Positions 34,611 to 47,059 of a DNA stretch of 64,000 bases are shown here, piece by piece. Below the pieces are notes generated by a model, which was not told where the DNA came from, did no database searches, and was given only the letters and a program-made list of their open reading frames with translations. Positions within the stretch are counted from its first letter, which is position 1, and every line of letters starts with the position of its first letter. Both the position numbers and the translations under genes were made by a program. This DNA is from Megalonaias nervosa (lineage: Eukaryota > Mollusca > Bivalvia > Unionida > Unionidae): contig JAECUM010017278.1 in assembly GCA_016617855.1 (NCBI GenBank), forward strand, positions 100,327 to 164,326, read 5' to 3'.

Positions 34611-36489
34611 TAGAAAGAAAATACTTACTGAGTTATTTCCAATTTTTGTTCAAGAAAATTTTTTCACTATTCAGTATGAAATATCGGAATATATTACGAT
34701 TTAAGAATAATACTGAGATTTCAAAAGCTGATAATTTTCTTCCGATGACATACAAAAGCATGTTTAATGTAATCTTTAAGTACATATAGTATTTATTATT
34801 TAAAAAAGAATGAAATGGAGAAGCATTGGCAAATCTCTATGCATTGAACATTCGAGTTTGATGCATTATAGTGTCCGAGTTATTGTTTTTACTGCAGGGT
34901 TTAAAACGTAATCTATTTTTTACAGTTTGTGGCAAGAACACCCGTGTTGAGTAAACTTGCTGCATATGAAAAGTAAACGGAAATAGAATTAATTATTTCC
35001 GGTAGGAAAATGTATATACAGCTCCCATAGTCTCACGGCTGCCCTTTACACTCGTACTCTACTGTCTGCTGCATGACTGGGTACCAGTTTAAGCTGTCAA
35101 TCATCCCACCTTAAAATCTCGCGCAACATTTTGCTTTCGAATAATAATTAAGAAAAACACAAAAAACAAATCTGATAGGAGGTTGCAGATAGTTTTGAGA
35201 AAAGATGTAGCGCAACGAATACAGTTGAGTTCGGGCCTTTTTTTATGTCTGAGATGCTTTAGCTGTTTATAACACTTCGTGTAGGTATTTCAGTCTGATG
35301 AGATCTAAACCTACTGCAGAGATACGAAGAAACCCGAAGTGAATCAAATGTCTCTGACATAGGTTTGTTGGTCTCAATTTTTGTGTTTATGTCATTGCTA
35401 TATAAAGATGAAGTACATTTTTGTGTTACCTGCATTCATAAATTATGAGGCATAGCTATTATTTCCGGTGGCGAGGGCACTGTCGTTAAAATTGTTAAGT
35501 TCGAATGGTCAGATTTTCTTTTTAAGATTTTGCGAACTATACACATTTGGGAAACAACAAAAACAGACCCCAAATGTATTAAGTTTACCTCATAACACGG
35601 TTCACAGGAGAGATACCACGTCTCGAGCAAGTCTTGTCTTGCAACTCCGTGTTTCAAGAACAACGGAGGAAAGCAGCTAAGAATGAGTGTAATTATGGCA
35701 ACAATGCTCTTGAGATGATCCCCTTGCAACGATTGCAACCGATTTTTACAAGATGTCATGGAAGAGTCCTTTACAACATATTATACTGAGTAATACCCGA
35801 GTTCAAAATGCAAGTGACTGAAAGGAATTTTGAGTATGGTTTTAGCTGCATGATGCAATTTCTTAACTCCTCCGCAGCCAAGGATGAGCTGGATGGTAGT
35901 ACATGCTGGCTGTACATGTATCCACGTAGTTGTTGCTGCCCTCAGTAAGTTAACCAACTACCAATGCTCATTTCTTCGTGGGCAACTTTTTGGAATTGCG
36001 ATGCTATAAGTGTCCGACAAGCAATAGGTGTATAGAATGATTCCTGAACATGGGAAATTGGTTTTGGTTTAACTTCTGTCTTCACTTCCTTCGTTTTGTC
36101 TTTGTCTGGCAAGGGTGTGGACATAATTTTTTTGTTCTAACCAATCATTTTCGAAACCCTATCGAATTAAATGAAGGACTGAATTTGATGTTTATATACT
36201 CGCAAAGAAAAGAATTTCTCATCGACCAAGTAATACCTAAAGAAGCCTTGATGGAAGCAGGAGCAAATGTGTTGAATCAGACAGGAAAAGACCTCCCAAG
36301 GCGCCAAGACCCAACCCCACCCCCAATTCTCTTCACGCTCCTGAAGAAAGCGTTAATTCCTCCTCTGCGCCACAACAATGACAAGGCAAATCCCACGTTG
36401 AAAATCAGACCGGTTAGATATGCAACCGCTCAGAAGAGAATAAAAAAAGAACAGTTTGACAATATTGATTACTAACTAAAAAGGAGATA
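34611..36489. other. No clear gene; one open frame before the capsid relic
   Basis: The only frame of note is plus-strand 36,050-36,475 (141 codons), with a Pro-rich middle (RRQDPTPPPILFTLL) and a basic end. It sits just upstream of the capsid remnant and could be a preceding viral gene; I recognise no motif. Confidence 0.4.
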
Positions 36490-37760
36490 AATGATTCACG
36501 AGATTCCTGCGAATGTTCCGACTCAGAACTCGATCTGTTGCCATGCTACCTGCGATAGCAATGATGATATAATCCCAAATAAGTAGAATTTCATTATATG
36601 TCGTTGGTGACTACGTCAGCACCCATCAATTTCAAATCAAAGGACACACCGAAGATTACATCGATCTGAATAACAGTTAATTATGCCTCAAAGATCTTAT
36701 GGTAATAACAGCAATCAAGGAGCCGATCCCAGAGTAGATTCCGTGAACAAATTCAGGCATTCGTTGTTCAGTGAAGTGGATTTGCAGTTGAATAACAAAC
36801 TGTTCAGCAGCATGTACACTTACCTATACCGAGTGTTCCTGGGGAATCTCTTGAAAGATGCCAGTAATACACATCTGGATGCTTCAATGGAAACCTGACA
36901 TTTGGGCGAGTCTAACGACACGGCTTTGACTGCAGATGACGATGTTCACTATGTTGGCTTTAACGACCACCGAAAGAAAATCAAAGAAGGACGTAGTTTA
37001 TGCTGGGTTGTTTAAACTTTTGGATATTTGGTCGCAAGTCTAGTATTAATGAATTGTGTTGATGTACCTATGGGATTGAATCTAAGTAGTACCCCGTTCG
37101 ATTTGATGGTTAACGGTAACAAGGAAAAAATTATAATTAAAGAAGCCAGACTTTACATGCGACGTTTTCGAAGTCTTACCTAAAATGGATACATCATTTG
37201 AGCAGAACGACAGCAAAGTATCCACCACGACAAGTGGGAGTCAAGACCTTCACCATTGCCTCTGGGCTCCGATACAAGATCGAAGATCATGCTTTCCAAT
37301 GCCATCTGCCACAACGTTTACTCGCTGGCATCGTCAGCAATGCGGCCCTCAATGGATGTTTGGATCAAGATGGCCAGACCTTGTGTATCAGATCCTTTGA
37401 ACCTAACTTTTCCCAAAATAATTACTTGAAATTTTCCTTGACTCTTTTTGAAACTATATGATAATTAGGTACCAACAGTAACCACTGTATTTGGAACAAC
37501 GATTATAGAAGAGGATATGCTTAATGGAGCTTTGATTTCATTCCAGACCAAGCAGCGATGAAGGACACTTCCAACCTATCAAATCAGGTCAACTTTGTAT
37601 GGAACAGCAGTTTGCGCTAGCTCTCGTGAACACGGTGAACGTCGTATTTTATGAAGAATTTGACAATACTCTTGAAATTAGCAGTCTGAGTGAAGTGATT
37701 CTAGACTATTAGAAAGAAAGATAGAGCACGAACTTATGTAGATACGTGAAGATGGTGTTT
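36490..37760 (+). pseudogene. Capsid-like protein of the F54H12.2-like family, heavily decayed
   Basis: Pieces in all three plus frames match, in order, a family often annotated as F54H12.2-like in animal genomes. The segments are: an upstream EDYIDLNN-type piece near 36,660; VNKFRHSLFSEVDLQLNN (36,740-36,790); IIIKEARLYMRRF near 37,135-37,165; VGVKTFTIASGLR and HLPQRLLAGIVSNAALNG (37,230-37,350); and GTTIIEEDMLNGALISF near 37,500. I believe this family belongs to capsid proteins of Polinton-like viruses, mainly because an adenain-type protease follows; that is inference. Many stops and frame changes. Confidence 0.55.
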
Positions 37761-38079
37761 GTTTATCCAGAACATTAGCAATCACTGACCATAAGTGCAG
37801 AAGACAAATATAGTCATGATATCAAGATGGCCAGAACAAGTCTCCTGCTATTTTCGTCACCTGACTGAAAGAATCACACATCTAACCAGAGAATATTGTT
37901 ATGGTTGCCAAATCAATCATCTTGCAACACATTACAGAAACTTCCCATTCATCAACTTATTTGACAGATTTTTTTTTCAAAAGAAATGTCAGGCGTGATC
38001 TGAAGACTATGAGTACCTGTGTAAAGAATGAATACCTGAAACTTCATTACCTTCTGACTTATAGTTCGTACACAGTTTC

Positions 38080-38440
38080 TTGGAATCCAGGGGCGTGAGC
38101 TAAAGATGAACCTCTTCATCGAGAATCTAAAGACGCTCAAACGTATGTTATCCTAAAAAAAAAAAAAACAAAAAAAAATACGGCAGTAATCGTCCATGAA
38201 CCCACTGGGTAACCATTTATTTTCCCACGGACCAGACCGTGGAATATTTTGATTCTTACAAATTACTTCCTCTGGAAGACGATGTCATCGATTTTTTAAA
38301 TGAAAGGAAATGCTGTATCCACTCAACTCAATAATGAGAGAATACTAACATCAGATTCCATGGGCTGTGGACAATATGGTGACTATTTTCTTCATCCATG
38401 AAGTCGTGGATTAACTGGGCAAATTAAAAAAATGTCGATT
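38080..38440 (+). pseudogene. Adenain-like protease remnant
   Basis: HWVTIYFPTDQTVEYFDSYK at 38,203-38,262 gives the catalytic His and the acidic FDSY motif. SMGCGQYGDYF at 38,356-38,390, in a different frame, gives the Cys motif. Stops and at least one frameshift lie between them, and an (A)n expansion at 38,150-38,180 precedes the His. Spacing between His and Cys fits the Ulp1/adenain family. It lies 320 bp after the capsid relic on the same strand. Confidence 0.65.
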
Positions 38441-39336
38441 TTGAAGAAGAAAAAAAAACTGTGTTGGCTTGATTTTATTTTAGAAACAATAAAAAATGTT
38501 TTGGACTTGTTCTTTCACATTCTTTCCGTCTATCTCTGTATTGTTTCTTAGAGGGATGTTTTCCTTCAGTTCTGCGCCACCCTTGTTGAGCTTTCGCTGG
38601 CTAGCAAGCTTGGGGTGTTAGGCTTTCAAACGGCGTGAAAAGTTTAATTCGTATTCATGTCTTTCACAATTAAAAACATAACTGTTCTTAAAATCTGCTT
38701 GAGAAACAATTATCATTGTCCATCACAAGAAGCCAGATTTTAGTGGAGTCATAGGCTTTGAGTTACCTTGGAGTGGCAGCCAACAGTACCTAGTTCAAGC
38801 ATCAATTAAATTATCCTCGTTAACCAATACAGGTGAGTCCTCACATGAAAAGTATGTAACATGAAGTGCACACGCCTAATTCCTATATTCATCCACATAT
38901 ATGATACTTCAGCCCCTCGAATTTCGCTGTTAATTATATCATCACACATATTTTGATACGATACATAATTACTAGTATTTGATAATGCAGCTATATTTGG
39001 ATCAAACTCATCCAAAACCAATGAAACCGTGCCTCATTAGAAAGTTTTCTCACCCGACCCCCCCCCCAAAAAAAAGACACCCCCTACCAAAAAAAAAACC
39101 CCAAAACAAACAAAACAAAACAGAAAGTCTTGGAGATCAACAACTGTAGGGATTTTGACACTGTGATTCATTGAAGCGCATATTATAAACTCTTTCTTAG
39201 CTTTAGAGGCTGGGTCCTGTGTCATCAGCGTGGATTGCGTTTTTTCTTCAGTTTCCCATCCATTTCTAATGAGAGTGGAATAAGGCGGATATGTTTTGGG
39301 TGCCCTTTTCGATGTGAATATAGGACACTTTGCCTT
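38441..39336. other. No gene seen
   Basis: Unremarkable sequence with short frames. A C7/A8 low-complexity patch lies at 39,057-39,120. Confidence 0.5.
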
Positions 39337-39483
39337 TTTGTTATGGTGGTCAAGATAGTTTACCATTTTGATATGGTGGTCAATATAGTTTACCATTTTG
39401 TTATGGCGGTCAAGACTGTTTGCCATTTTGATATGGTGGTCAAGATAGTTTACCATTTTGATATGGTGGTCAAGACAGTTTGC
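39337..39483. repeat. Minisatellite of 30-bp units, about five copies
   Basis: TATGGTGGTCAAGATAGTTT followed by ACCATTTTGA repeats about five times with few changes. The repeat is a multiple of three, so it keeps open frames on both strands that look coding but are not. Confidence 0.85.
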
Positions 39484-39499
39484 AGCAGTACGAAGCTAC

Positions 39500-40170
39500 T
39501 TATTCTTGAACTGCTTTCTCAAGAAGAGTGTGTAACTCAGTTCAGTGATATTGATCGCGTTGCACTTTTCAGATTTACATTTCTATGGGACAAAAACCCA
39601 CCGACTAAACTGCATCCTGTCCAGGCACAAGAGAACAAATCTCTTGGCCTCATGTGTTGTAAAGTCGTAGTTGAGGTATAGAGCAATTTATCCTTAACGC
39701 CACTTTTGAACCATATCATGGCATTAATATTCGTGCAGAAATGGACATACATGACTTCCTCTTCTGGAGACCAGACAATTCCGTGAATTAGGTCTTTGGC
39801 AGCATCTGAAACTTGCCAAATTATTTTTTTTTTATCAGCTACTTCCTGGAAGCTGTGGAAATGTTATCAAGCCATTGATCCCGTGGTTTTCATTGGTTTA
39901 ACCTCCAGAACATCATCAAATCCACAACCACTTTATCAGGTTACAGCTTTTCAGAGGCAAAAGTTTATCCTTTTTCACACAAGAATCACTGTTTTTGTTG
40001 ATGAAGAAACGTTTAGGAGAACTTTTGTGTAGCTGTTTTGTGTCTGAATAATGTATTCTTACTTCAGTACCGTCCAGTCTAAGGCGTCTTGAATGCTCAA
40101 ACAACTTGATAGAATGCTTCACATCATATCGATCAAACAATACATCCACCACGATTACATTGCCTATCAC
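39500..40170 (-). pseudogene. Fragment of a repetitive animal gene family (VLFDRY motif)
   Basis: The minus-strand frame at 40,170-39,916 has DVLFDRYDVKHSIKLFEHSR and basic residues. A second piece (39,752-39,537) contains a WTGCSLVGGFL segment resembling the HALTGCD-type motif that follows it in a multi-copy invertebrate protein family. Both pieces are in the expected order, but the frame is broken between them. Function unknown; assignment is from memory of the motif pair only. Confidence 0.35.
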
Positions 40171-42050
40171 TCAGGAGATTCATGACAAAGTTAATAAATT
40201 TTTTTTCTTCACCGAGATTTTCTGAGAACGCCATCTAAATATACTAAAGAATATTTTGTAATGAAAGACAGTTCGAAAATCTATTTCTGTGTATTTGCAT
40301 TCAACTATCGAACAACTCTGTCACGATTCAGTGCAGCAAGCTTTATGACCGTGTTGTGCGCGACGCTAAGGAGAGCTGTAGTACTACCCGCCAAGCACAT
40401 GTAAAACTACATTGCATTTTCAACCAAATGTTCTTCCTATTTTTTTCGTTTTGGTGAATTCAGTTAAATTTTCTGTTTGATGCGCATTTCTCAAGCACTG
40501 TTCATGCTAGAATCGTGAATTTGATGATGACATATGTGTCAGTTGGTACCACACCATTATAATCAAACACGCTTATCATGACCTGTATTTCATCTTTAAC
40601 CGGATTTTGGTGTTTAACTGATTACCACACGAGTGTTTGTTATGATTTGTACATAATGTTCTGCCTACAATCATGAAATTCGGTGGGTGGATGCATCTTG
40701 ATAAGTAAAACACCTGTATTACAAAGATAAGTCTCTGTGAACTATATTTAATGCTGCAGTGACTTTGTTTAAATTTTATCTTTCAAGTTCATCGTTTGGG
40801 TGCTGTTTATGGTAGAAATAAATTTGATAGTAGTACACCCTTACAACAAAAGAAGGTCTCTCTGACCATACTTTTACGCAATATTAACATATATTAAATA
40901 TTTGTGTTTATCTCATGGCCACATATATTCTTTAATGATATATGCATTCAAGCCTGTACAGAAGGCCCTTTCTGACCAGTACAGTTGAAAGCTGAAATAA
41001 ATATCTTTATTCAGTGGGAACCATTCCATATTAGTATCGATCGTCATTAAATACTGTAATAGATTCCCTTCGACAGGTTAACTGTATATTGAACGTGTGA
41101 ACAAATATAGGAATTAATGAGCTGTCTAGATGCTTTTCATGTGAGTTCTCAGTTGTAGTGGCTGATCAAGGTAATTACTAAGGCATAATCAACGCTTCTA
41201 ATATTGACTGGCACTCGAAGGTTAATCAAAGCCCGTGACCTTCACCCAGCAAACATCTGGCTTTTAAGAGAGGACAATGATGAAAGCATCAGAAGCAGAT
41301 TTACAAAATAACAATACTTTCTGGTTCTAACAAGTAATTATAGTACCTCTACTTTGATAGCGGATTAAAAGATTGTTCTTTTAACTTTTGGCATCTTTTA
41401 TAACAGTTATAGTACGTATGGATGTGTGGGGTGTAACGGAATGTTAGATCACTACTGGCTATAATATAGTGTCTATTAGAAAAATCAAGTTCTTTGAAAT
41501 GTAAAGATGACATTGTCAAAGACAAATTAGTTAGATTTTAGGGAAACGTTTCGTTGTCATCATCACTAAAGTCTGAATTTCTTTTTTGTATGGTAATTAA
41601 TGTTATGAGTGTCTCCTGGATACTTCTAAAGTGATGTTATTGTTGTTGTTGTTTTGTTTTGGGGTTTTGGGGGGGGGGAGTTTCTTTCTTTTTTTTCTTT
41701 TTTTAGCTGTTCTTTGTATCAATTGGAGCTGAGTCGGGGGTATTTGCGGTTGTAACACATATTGATGCACACCAACGAGCAGTCGGAAACCACTTATTGA
41801 AAGTTCCAGGCTTATGACTTAAGTCAACAATATTCCCCCCCTTACCTTTCTTTCTCTTTCTTTTCCAATGCCATATCGCTCAATACTTAAGATAATCCTT
41901 TCTTGGACCTCTTTACAGGATGGTTTCCATCAATAAATCCATTTTAAGCGGCAGCCACTATTTCTGACAATCTGCACGTGTCAGCAGAGGAGATGGTTAG
42001 ACCATATGGGCAAAATTAATTATGTCTTAAGAAAATAAATATGTGACAGT

Positions 42051-42053
<3 letters not shown>
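40171..42053. other. No gene seen
   Basis: AT-rich DNA; a G-rich run lies near 41,660-41,680 and C/T-rich runs near 41,835-41,870. No motif-bearing frame. Confidence 0.5.

Positions 42054-42129
<76 letters not shown>
42054..42129. repeat. (TC)n(AC)n microsatellite
   Basis: About 16 TC units run directly into about 21 AC units. It produces a spurious minus-strand frame. Confidence 0.95.
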
Positions 42130-42130
<1 letters not shown>

Positions 42131-42660
42131 CGTAATACTGGTGGATTTTATTCTTCCTCGAGTCGATTAATTTTTGCATTTTTGCCGCCAGCGATGGACG
42201 AACTGTTACGCGTCTGTCCTGCATAACTGACGTCATTAATCAATATAGCACTTCGTAACGCCCATCAGTAGAATAACTATCACTGATATTTCGCGACATA
42301 AGGAAGCACTGCACCGCAAAATAAATTATTACAAAGTCTGAAAATGTACTCTTTTTTTGTTGTTATCGTATCATTGAAATGGAAACATATTTCTTAGCTA
42401 AGTACTAAATGTCCGTTGGAGGTGAACATGTCGGCATATCTAGAGATTCGGCAGGCGGAGGGATTTATCTTCTCGCGTAAGGTCCGTTTAGAACACACAA
42501 AGATCTGAAGAAAAGCCGCAGCCATACATCTGGGGAATTGAATAAAGTGTACCTTAAAAGATGTCTGTATTATGCATATGTCAGATTGTTGGAATTATTA
42601 TTCGCGAACATTATGGTATTTTTCTTCCACAAATGCACACGCTTTGTGCAGTCCCATTCG

Positions 42661-42740
42661 ACCAGGTTAGTCGTGACGCATCTTACTCTGTACAATCCAA
42701 GCATCCATGGAAGTTGTAGGTTCAAATCAAAGCCGATCTA
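42661..42740 (+). repeat. tRNA-like SINE remnant
   Basis: A-box-like GGTTAGTCGTGACGC and B-box-like GTTGTAGGTTCAAATCAAAG at tRNA spacing, followed by a T/G-rich tail. Too degenerate for a tRNA gene. Confidence 0.35.
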
Positions 42741-43211
42741 ATTTAATTTTTTGGGGGGTGGGGGTGGGGGTTAATACAGTATCAGAGTGTGCCTGGATTC
42801 CTTTTGGTTGTTGATATGTTCATTGTTTTGCTAGAGTTAAGAGAACAATAGAAAGTACTACAAAAATAACGGAAATAGGACAGATTAGGCGCTAAGTGTA
42901 CTGAGAAAAACAAAATAGATCAAACACCGTCAACAGATTAAAAGAGTGTCGTGCATCCTGCTGAAAACAGTTGAAAATGGTGAAATCTGATATGTTCAAA
43001 TTTATTATAGGAAGGTGAAAGTTGTTTTTTCATTTTCAAGCTTGATATAGCTCGATATCGCCCATCATTTCCTGACAGGAAGGATAAAAAAAATCCTTAA
43101 ATTGTTTTATGGTGAAGAGAATGATTTACTTTTCAAATTTATCTTCATATTTCTCCATGAAAGGCCCAAATATACATGAACAATATCTATATCTACATTT
43201 AAATGGAACAT

Positions 43212-43296
<85 letters not shown>

Positions 43297-45098
43297 CAAC
43301 TGACATGATATAGTGACCACTGTACATACTAGTCAGGTGTTTTCACTATCAAGGACGATCAAAAATAATTCCACAAATGCAATTTTATGGTTGTTTTTGT
43401 TTATCATTTTATCAGAAAATTCTGTAAAACTTAAAGAGTCAATGGAACAAAAATATTTGCTTACGTGAAGTAATGTATGGAAAAGTGATCGATTTTCATT
43501 GGTCATTAAAGATAAGTTCCGTTCTCATTTACGTTCATCTTAGCTTCTGGAATTACGAATTAAAACCATTAAGAGAAAATCACACTGGAAACCGCAAGAG
43601 TAGACAGATGGTAAACATGATACTAACCTAATTTAATCATAATAAAACCAGATGATTCACTCTTTGTTGTTTACTAAAACCTAATTCACCATTTACCTCA
43701 GTTTGTATTTGAAGAATATCGATAAATATTTGGTCAATGGCCTATGATTATCCTGACACAAAATAATAATAGACACAACAAATACGAAGCACGTTAATTA
43801 GTCACCACGTGAGTTTGCGTGTATTTTTTTTTTTTTTTTTTCAGGAGTGAGCTGAAAAAAGATCGTAATTAATGGAGAAAGATTTTATCAGTAAACAGTC
43901 TGGAAACCCATTCTTATAATATGCCCGGATTCAGATGACACGACAACTGAGTATTAATTCTGGTATTCCAGGTTGAGTACAGCTGAAAAACAGGTCCAAA
44001 TAATAACAGTTACATGAATATCCAATTAAAGACTTGTCCAGAACGAATCACCGAGTTGGCGCGCGTTTTGCATGTACATACACCATATAACTATACAGAC
44101 TTATAAAACGGGGATATAACGGTATGGCGAAAAATATTGGGAATGTCGATATTTTTCTGACGATGCAATATACTATATTGAAACATTGTATGTTGAGAAC
44201 TAAGGATAATTATGCAGTTTTAATAATCAATCGTTGTAGTTGGAAAACATTGTAAAATTTGCTTATTGATCTAGCTTTTTCTTGTTTGCATCGTTGTTTG
44301 TTTGGGGTTATTTTTTTTTTATTTTTTTTTTTAAATTGTCTTATTACTACTAATTCTGATAAAGAAATACACTTTGCATGCATTCGAATGTTTAAAAGCA
44401 AGTAAAACTACGATGGTGCTGAATTGTGATGACAAAGTGTAACGCATCATCTCTTATTTACATGAAAGAAACAGGATTTTATCGGGATAACTATTGTATC
44501 GGAATTCCATATATGATGCATGATGTGTTTAGTATTGCGAAATCAGTGCAACATTTACGGCTGACTTAGAAATGCGTAATATTCGCCCTTGACGGTGTGA
44601 GTGCAGATAGTCTAATGCATATTAAAAAAGATATGAATGCATCAAAAAATTTAAATTCCATTACTCTGTACATGTATGGTATTATAGATGAATCAGTGTA
44701 TGAAGACAGCTGCTGGTGTTATTTTTCTTAACTGGAAGAAAGTGATCATAATGTAAGATAATTTTTATACATCATAAATGACTGTACAATCTATGCTGTT
44801 TCAGAGGTGATAGAAATATTGCAGAATTTTCGCATGAAAGCAACAATATCGGTATCGAGAGATATTGCCTATTTCTTACAAGTTTGGATGGATAAACGTG
44901 TGGTCAAGGCTAGTCATCGCGAGATAATGTCTATTAGTTTACAAGTTTGGACGGGATAAAAGTGTGGTCAAGGCGAGTTATGCAGGAAAATAATATACAA
45001 CGAAAAATAAAAGTGTAATTTTTTTTTTTTTTATAAAGATCAGAAAATGCCAGTATACCCTCACCCTATGTGTTTAAGAAAAGATGCAGATTTACAGA
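42741..45098. other. No gene seen; (TA)n microsatellite at 43,217-43,295
   Basis: A TA run of about 80 bp gives mirror open frames on both strands. GTTTGGATGGATAAACGTGTGG near 44,882 is repeated as GTTTGGACGGGATAAAAGTG near 44,945. Otherwise nothing recognisable up to the LTR at 45,099. Confidence 0.55.
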
Positions 45099-46019
45099 TG
45101 TTACGTGTAGGCTGGTACAAAAGTAACAAAAGAAAAGAGCGAAGTCAACAAGCTTTATAAATTTAACAAAATAATTTATTTCATTAGAAAAAAAGATAAA
45201 AATATGAAATAGGACTTACTGTTTGTGAATATAATCCAAAAATTAATCCTAGAATTCAAAAATATAAGTCCTATCACTAAAAATTTCTAATTGAATCCAA
45301 GTTCGAATTTCGATGAAGTTCCAATATGGAAGGCGATGACGTCCTCTATAACCAGTTTGTGTTGATGTGTCAACAGTTCCTTGTTGAGTCACCAAAAATA
45401 TAATTCCGGCTTTTGAATTCCGAATAATTTTAGTAAATGTCTTTTGTCCAAGAATTTTGATGAATAAGAGTAATTTCCAGGGTGAATAAATTATTTTAAA
45501 TGAAAAAACTCAATTCAAATAGCAACAACAAGAATACCTTTCAGCCTGAAGGTATTATTCACAACTGACTCAGAAACTCTGAGATTGAGAATTAAACCAA
45601 ACTAAAACGTAATTTCAAGCCCGCGTGATGGATCACGTGATCACTCGCTACAAGTCAATTAGCACGTAGGCTAGAATAATCCTAGCTAAGAATCATTGAT
45701 TCCCACACTGGAAATGAATTTAAAAACAGCTGTTTACGACAGAGCTAACACGTGGGCTGAACATGACCTTGGTCATGACAAATCATTTTCACTTAGTGTT
45801 TACGAATTCAGAACCAAGATTAAGAACTAGGTCAACTAAAAATATGATGTAGCAATCTACTACGTTTTAATCAGGCTAAAAGAACTGAACTAAATTTACT
45901 GGGAAAAATGTCAAATCCAGTACAAATATTATACTTACAATAAAATGTAATGAAACAAAAGTAAAATAAAAAGAAATTTAAAACTAACACACAGATAATT
46001 TAATTACATATAGGTAACA
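45099..46019 (-). repeat. LTR (3' LTR in coding sense) of a truncated gypsy copy
   Basis: 921 bp from TGTTACGTGTAGGCTGG to ATATAGGTAACA. It is followed by the same polypurine tract as the main copy. Close by eye to the LTR at 31,073-32,003. Confidence 0.85.
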
Positions 46020-46572
46020 CTTCCCCCATAAAGAAAAAGAAAGATTTATATAATAAAGCTTTCTTTTTACCATATGTAAATTATACATGAGGTAAAACAA
46101 AATTACATAAGAAGAGCTCTTATGAATTATATATAGTGTACATGAAATAATATTTCTATACACGGGAAAGTGCATCTGCAATTAAATTATCTTTTCCCTT
46201 GATGTGCCTGATGTCAAGATTATATTCTTGTAAAAACAAACTCCACCTTAATAATCTTTGATTTTTATTTTTCATCTTGTCGCTGAAAGTAAGGGGGTTG
46301 TGATCACTAAACACAACAACCGGAGAAGGAGCTGAGCTAATGTAAACTTCAAAATGCTGTAATGCCGATGTTAAAGCCAAACATTGCTTCTCGATTGTTG
46401 AGTAATTTCTTTGGTGCTTATTTAATTTCTTAGAGAAATAGCACACTGGATGATCAACATCATTTCTATCTTCTTGAATCAATACTGCTCCAACCCCAAC
46501 ATCACTTGCATCAACAGATAGTTTAAAAGATTGACTGAAATTTGGAGCTGTGAGAACCGGCGCACTTTTAAG
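46020..46572 (-). pseudogene. RNase H end of a truncated gypsy copy
   Basis: Minus-strand frame with LSVDASDVGVGAVLIQEDRN, FSDHNPLTF and the end KGKDNLIADALSRV at 46,156, all matching RNase H at 26,031-26,590. Homology stops at about 46,572 (GCGCACTTTTAAG), where unrelated Pro-rich coding-like sequence starts. RNase H is the last domain before the polypurine tract at 46,020, confirming that integrase is not at the 3' end in this family. Confidence 0.85.
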
Positions 46573-47015
46573 AAAGTAGTAGAAGAAAATGAGGATCCTA
46601 TACCAAAAGAGGATCCTAGACCAGAAACTCCCTCTCCCCTCAAACAAGTATAAATTCCCTATCTTAGAGACCCCCACCCACTACCTATACCTTATCCAAG
46701 TGACATCTGCCTCAGAAGGAATATGAGGGTTACTCCTAAACCAAAAGAGGATCCTAGACCAGAAACCCCTCTTCCCCAAACAAGTATCTTAGAGACCTCC
46801 ACCCACCACCTATACCTTATCTGCCTCAGACTATAAGACCAGACGACGTTTATCGATCGGGGAAAGTATCATATTACAGAGAATTGATTTTATTTTACCA
46901 GTTGTTACAAAGATTCCAGAACTATATGTACAGGAGATCTGTAGCTATGACAACGTATCGATTTCTGCAGTCTAGACGAGGTGTGCGGCGACAGATGTTC
47001 CAAACACGTTACTGA
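46573..47015 (+). pseudogene. Unknown Pro-rich then Arg-rich coding-like tail, partly duplicated
   Basis: A Pro-rich segment (KEDPRPETPSPLKQV) is repeated once about 140 bp later (KPKEDPRPETPLPQTS), followed in a shifted frame by PPPIPYLPQTIRPDDVYRSG and an Arg/Tyr-rich end (RFLQSRRGVRRQMFQTRY) with a stop at 47,013-47,015. It lies between the truncated gypsy copy and the visible inverted repeat of element 2. It could be an outer viral gene, a host exon or another element; I cannot tell. Confidence 0.3.
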
Positions 47016-47059
47016 TGGACTATAACTGTGAAAGCTTGTACTTATTCACACAATTACTG

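Noticed and set aside
39235..39681. 148-codon plus-strand frame and its 139-codon antisense
   Set aside because: Both are kept open by a 30-bp minisatellite whose unit is a multiple of three.
43109..43320. Mirror open frames rich in Ile-Tyr on both strands
   Set aside because: They are translations of a (TA)n microsatellite.
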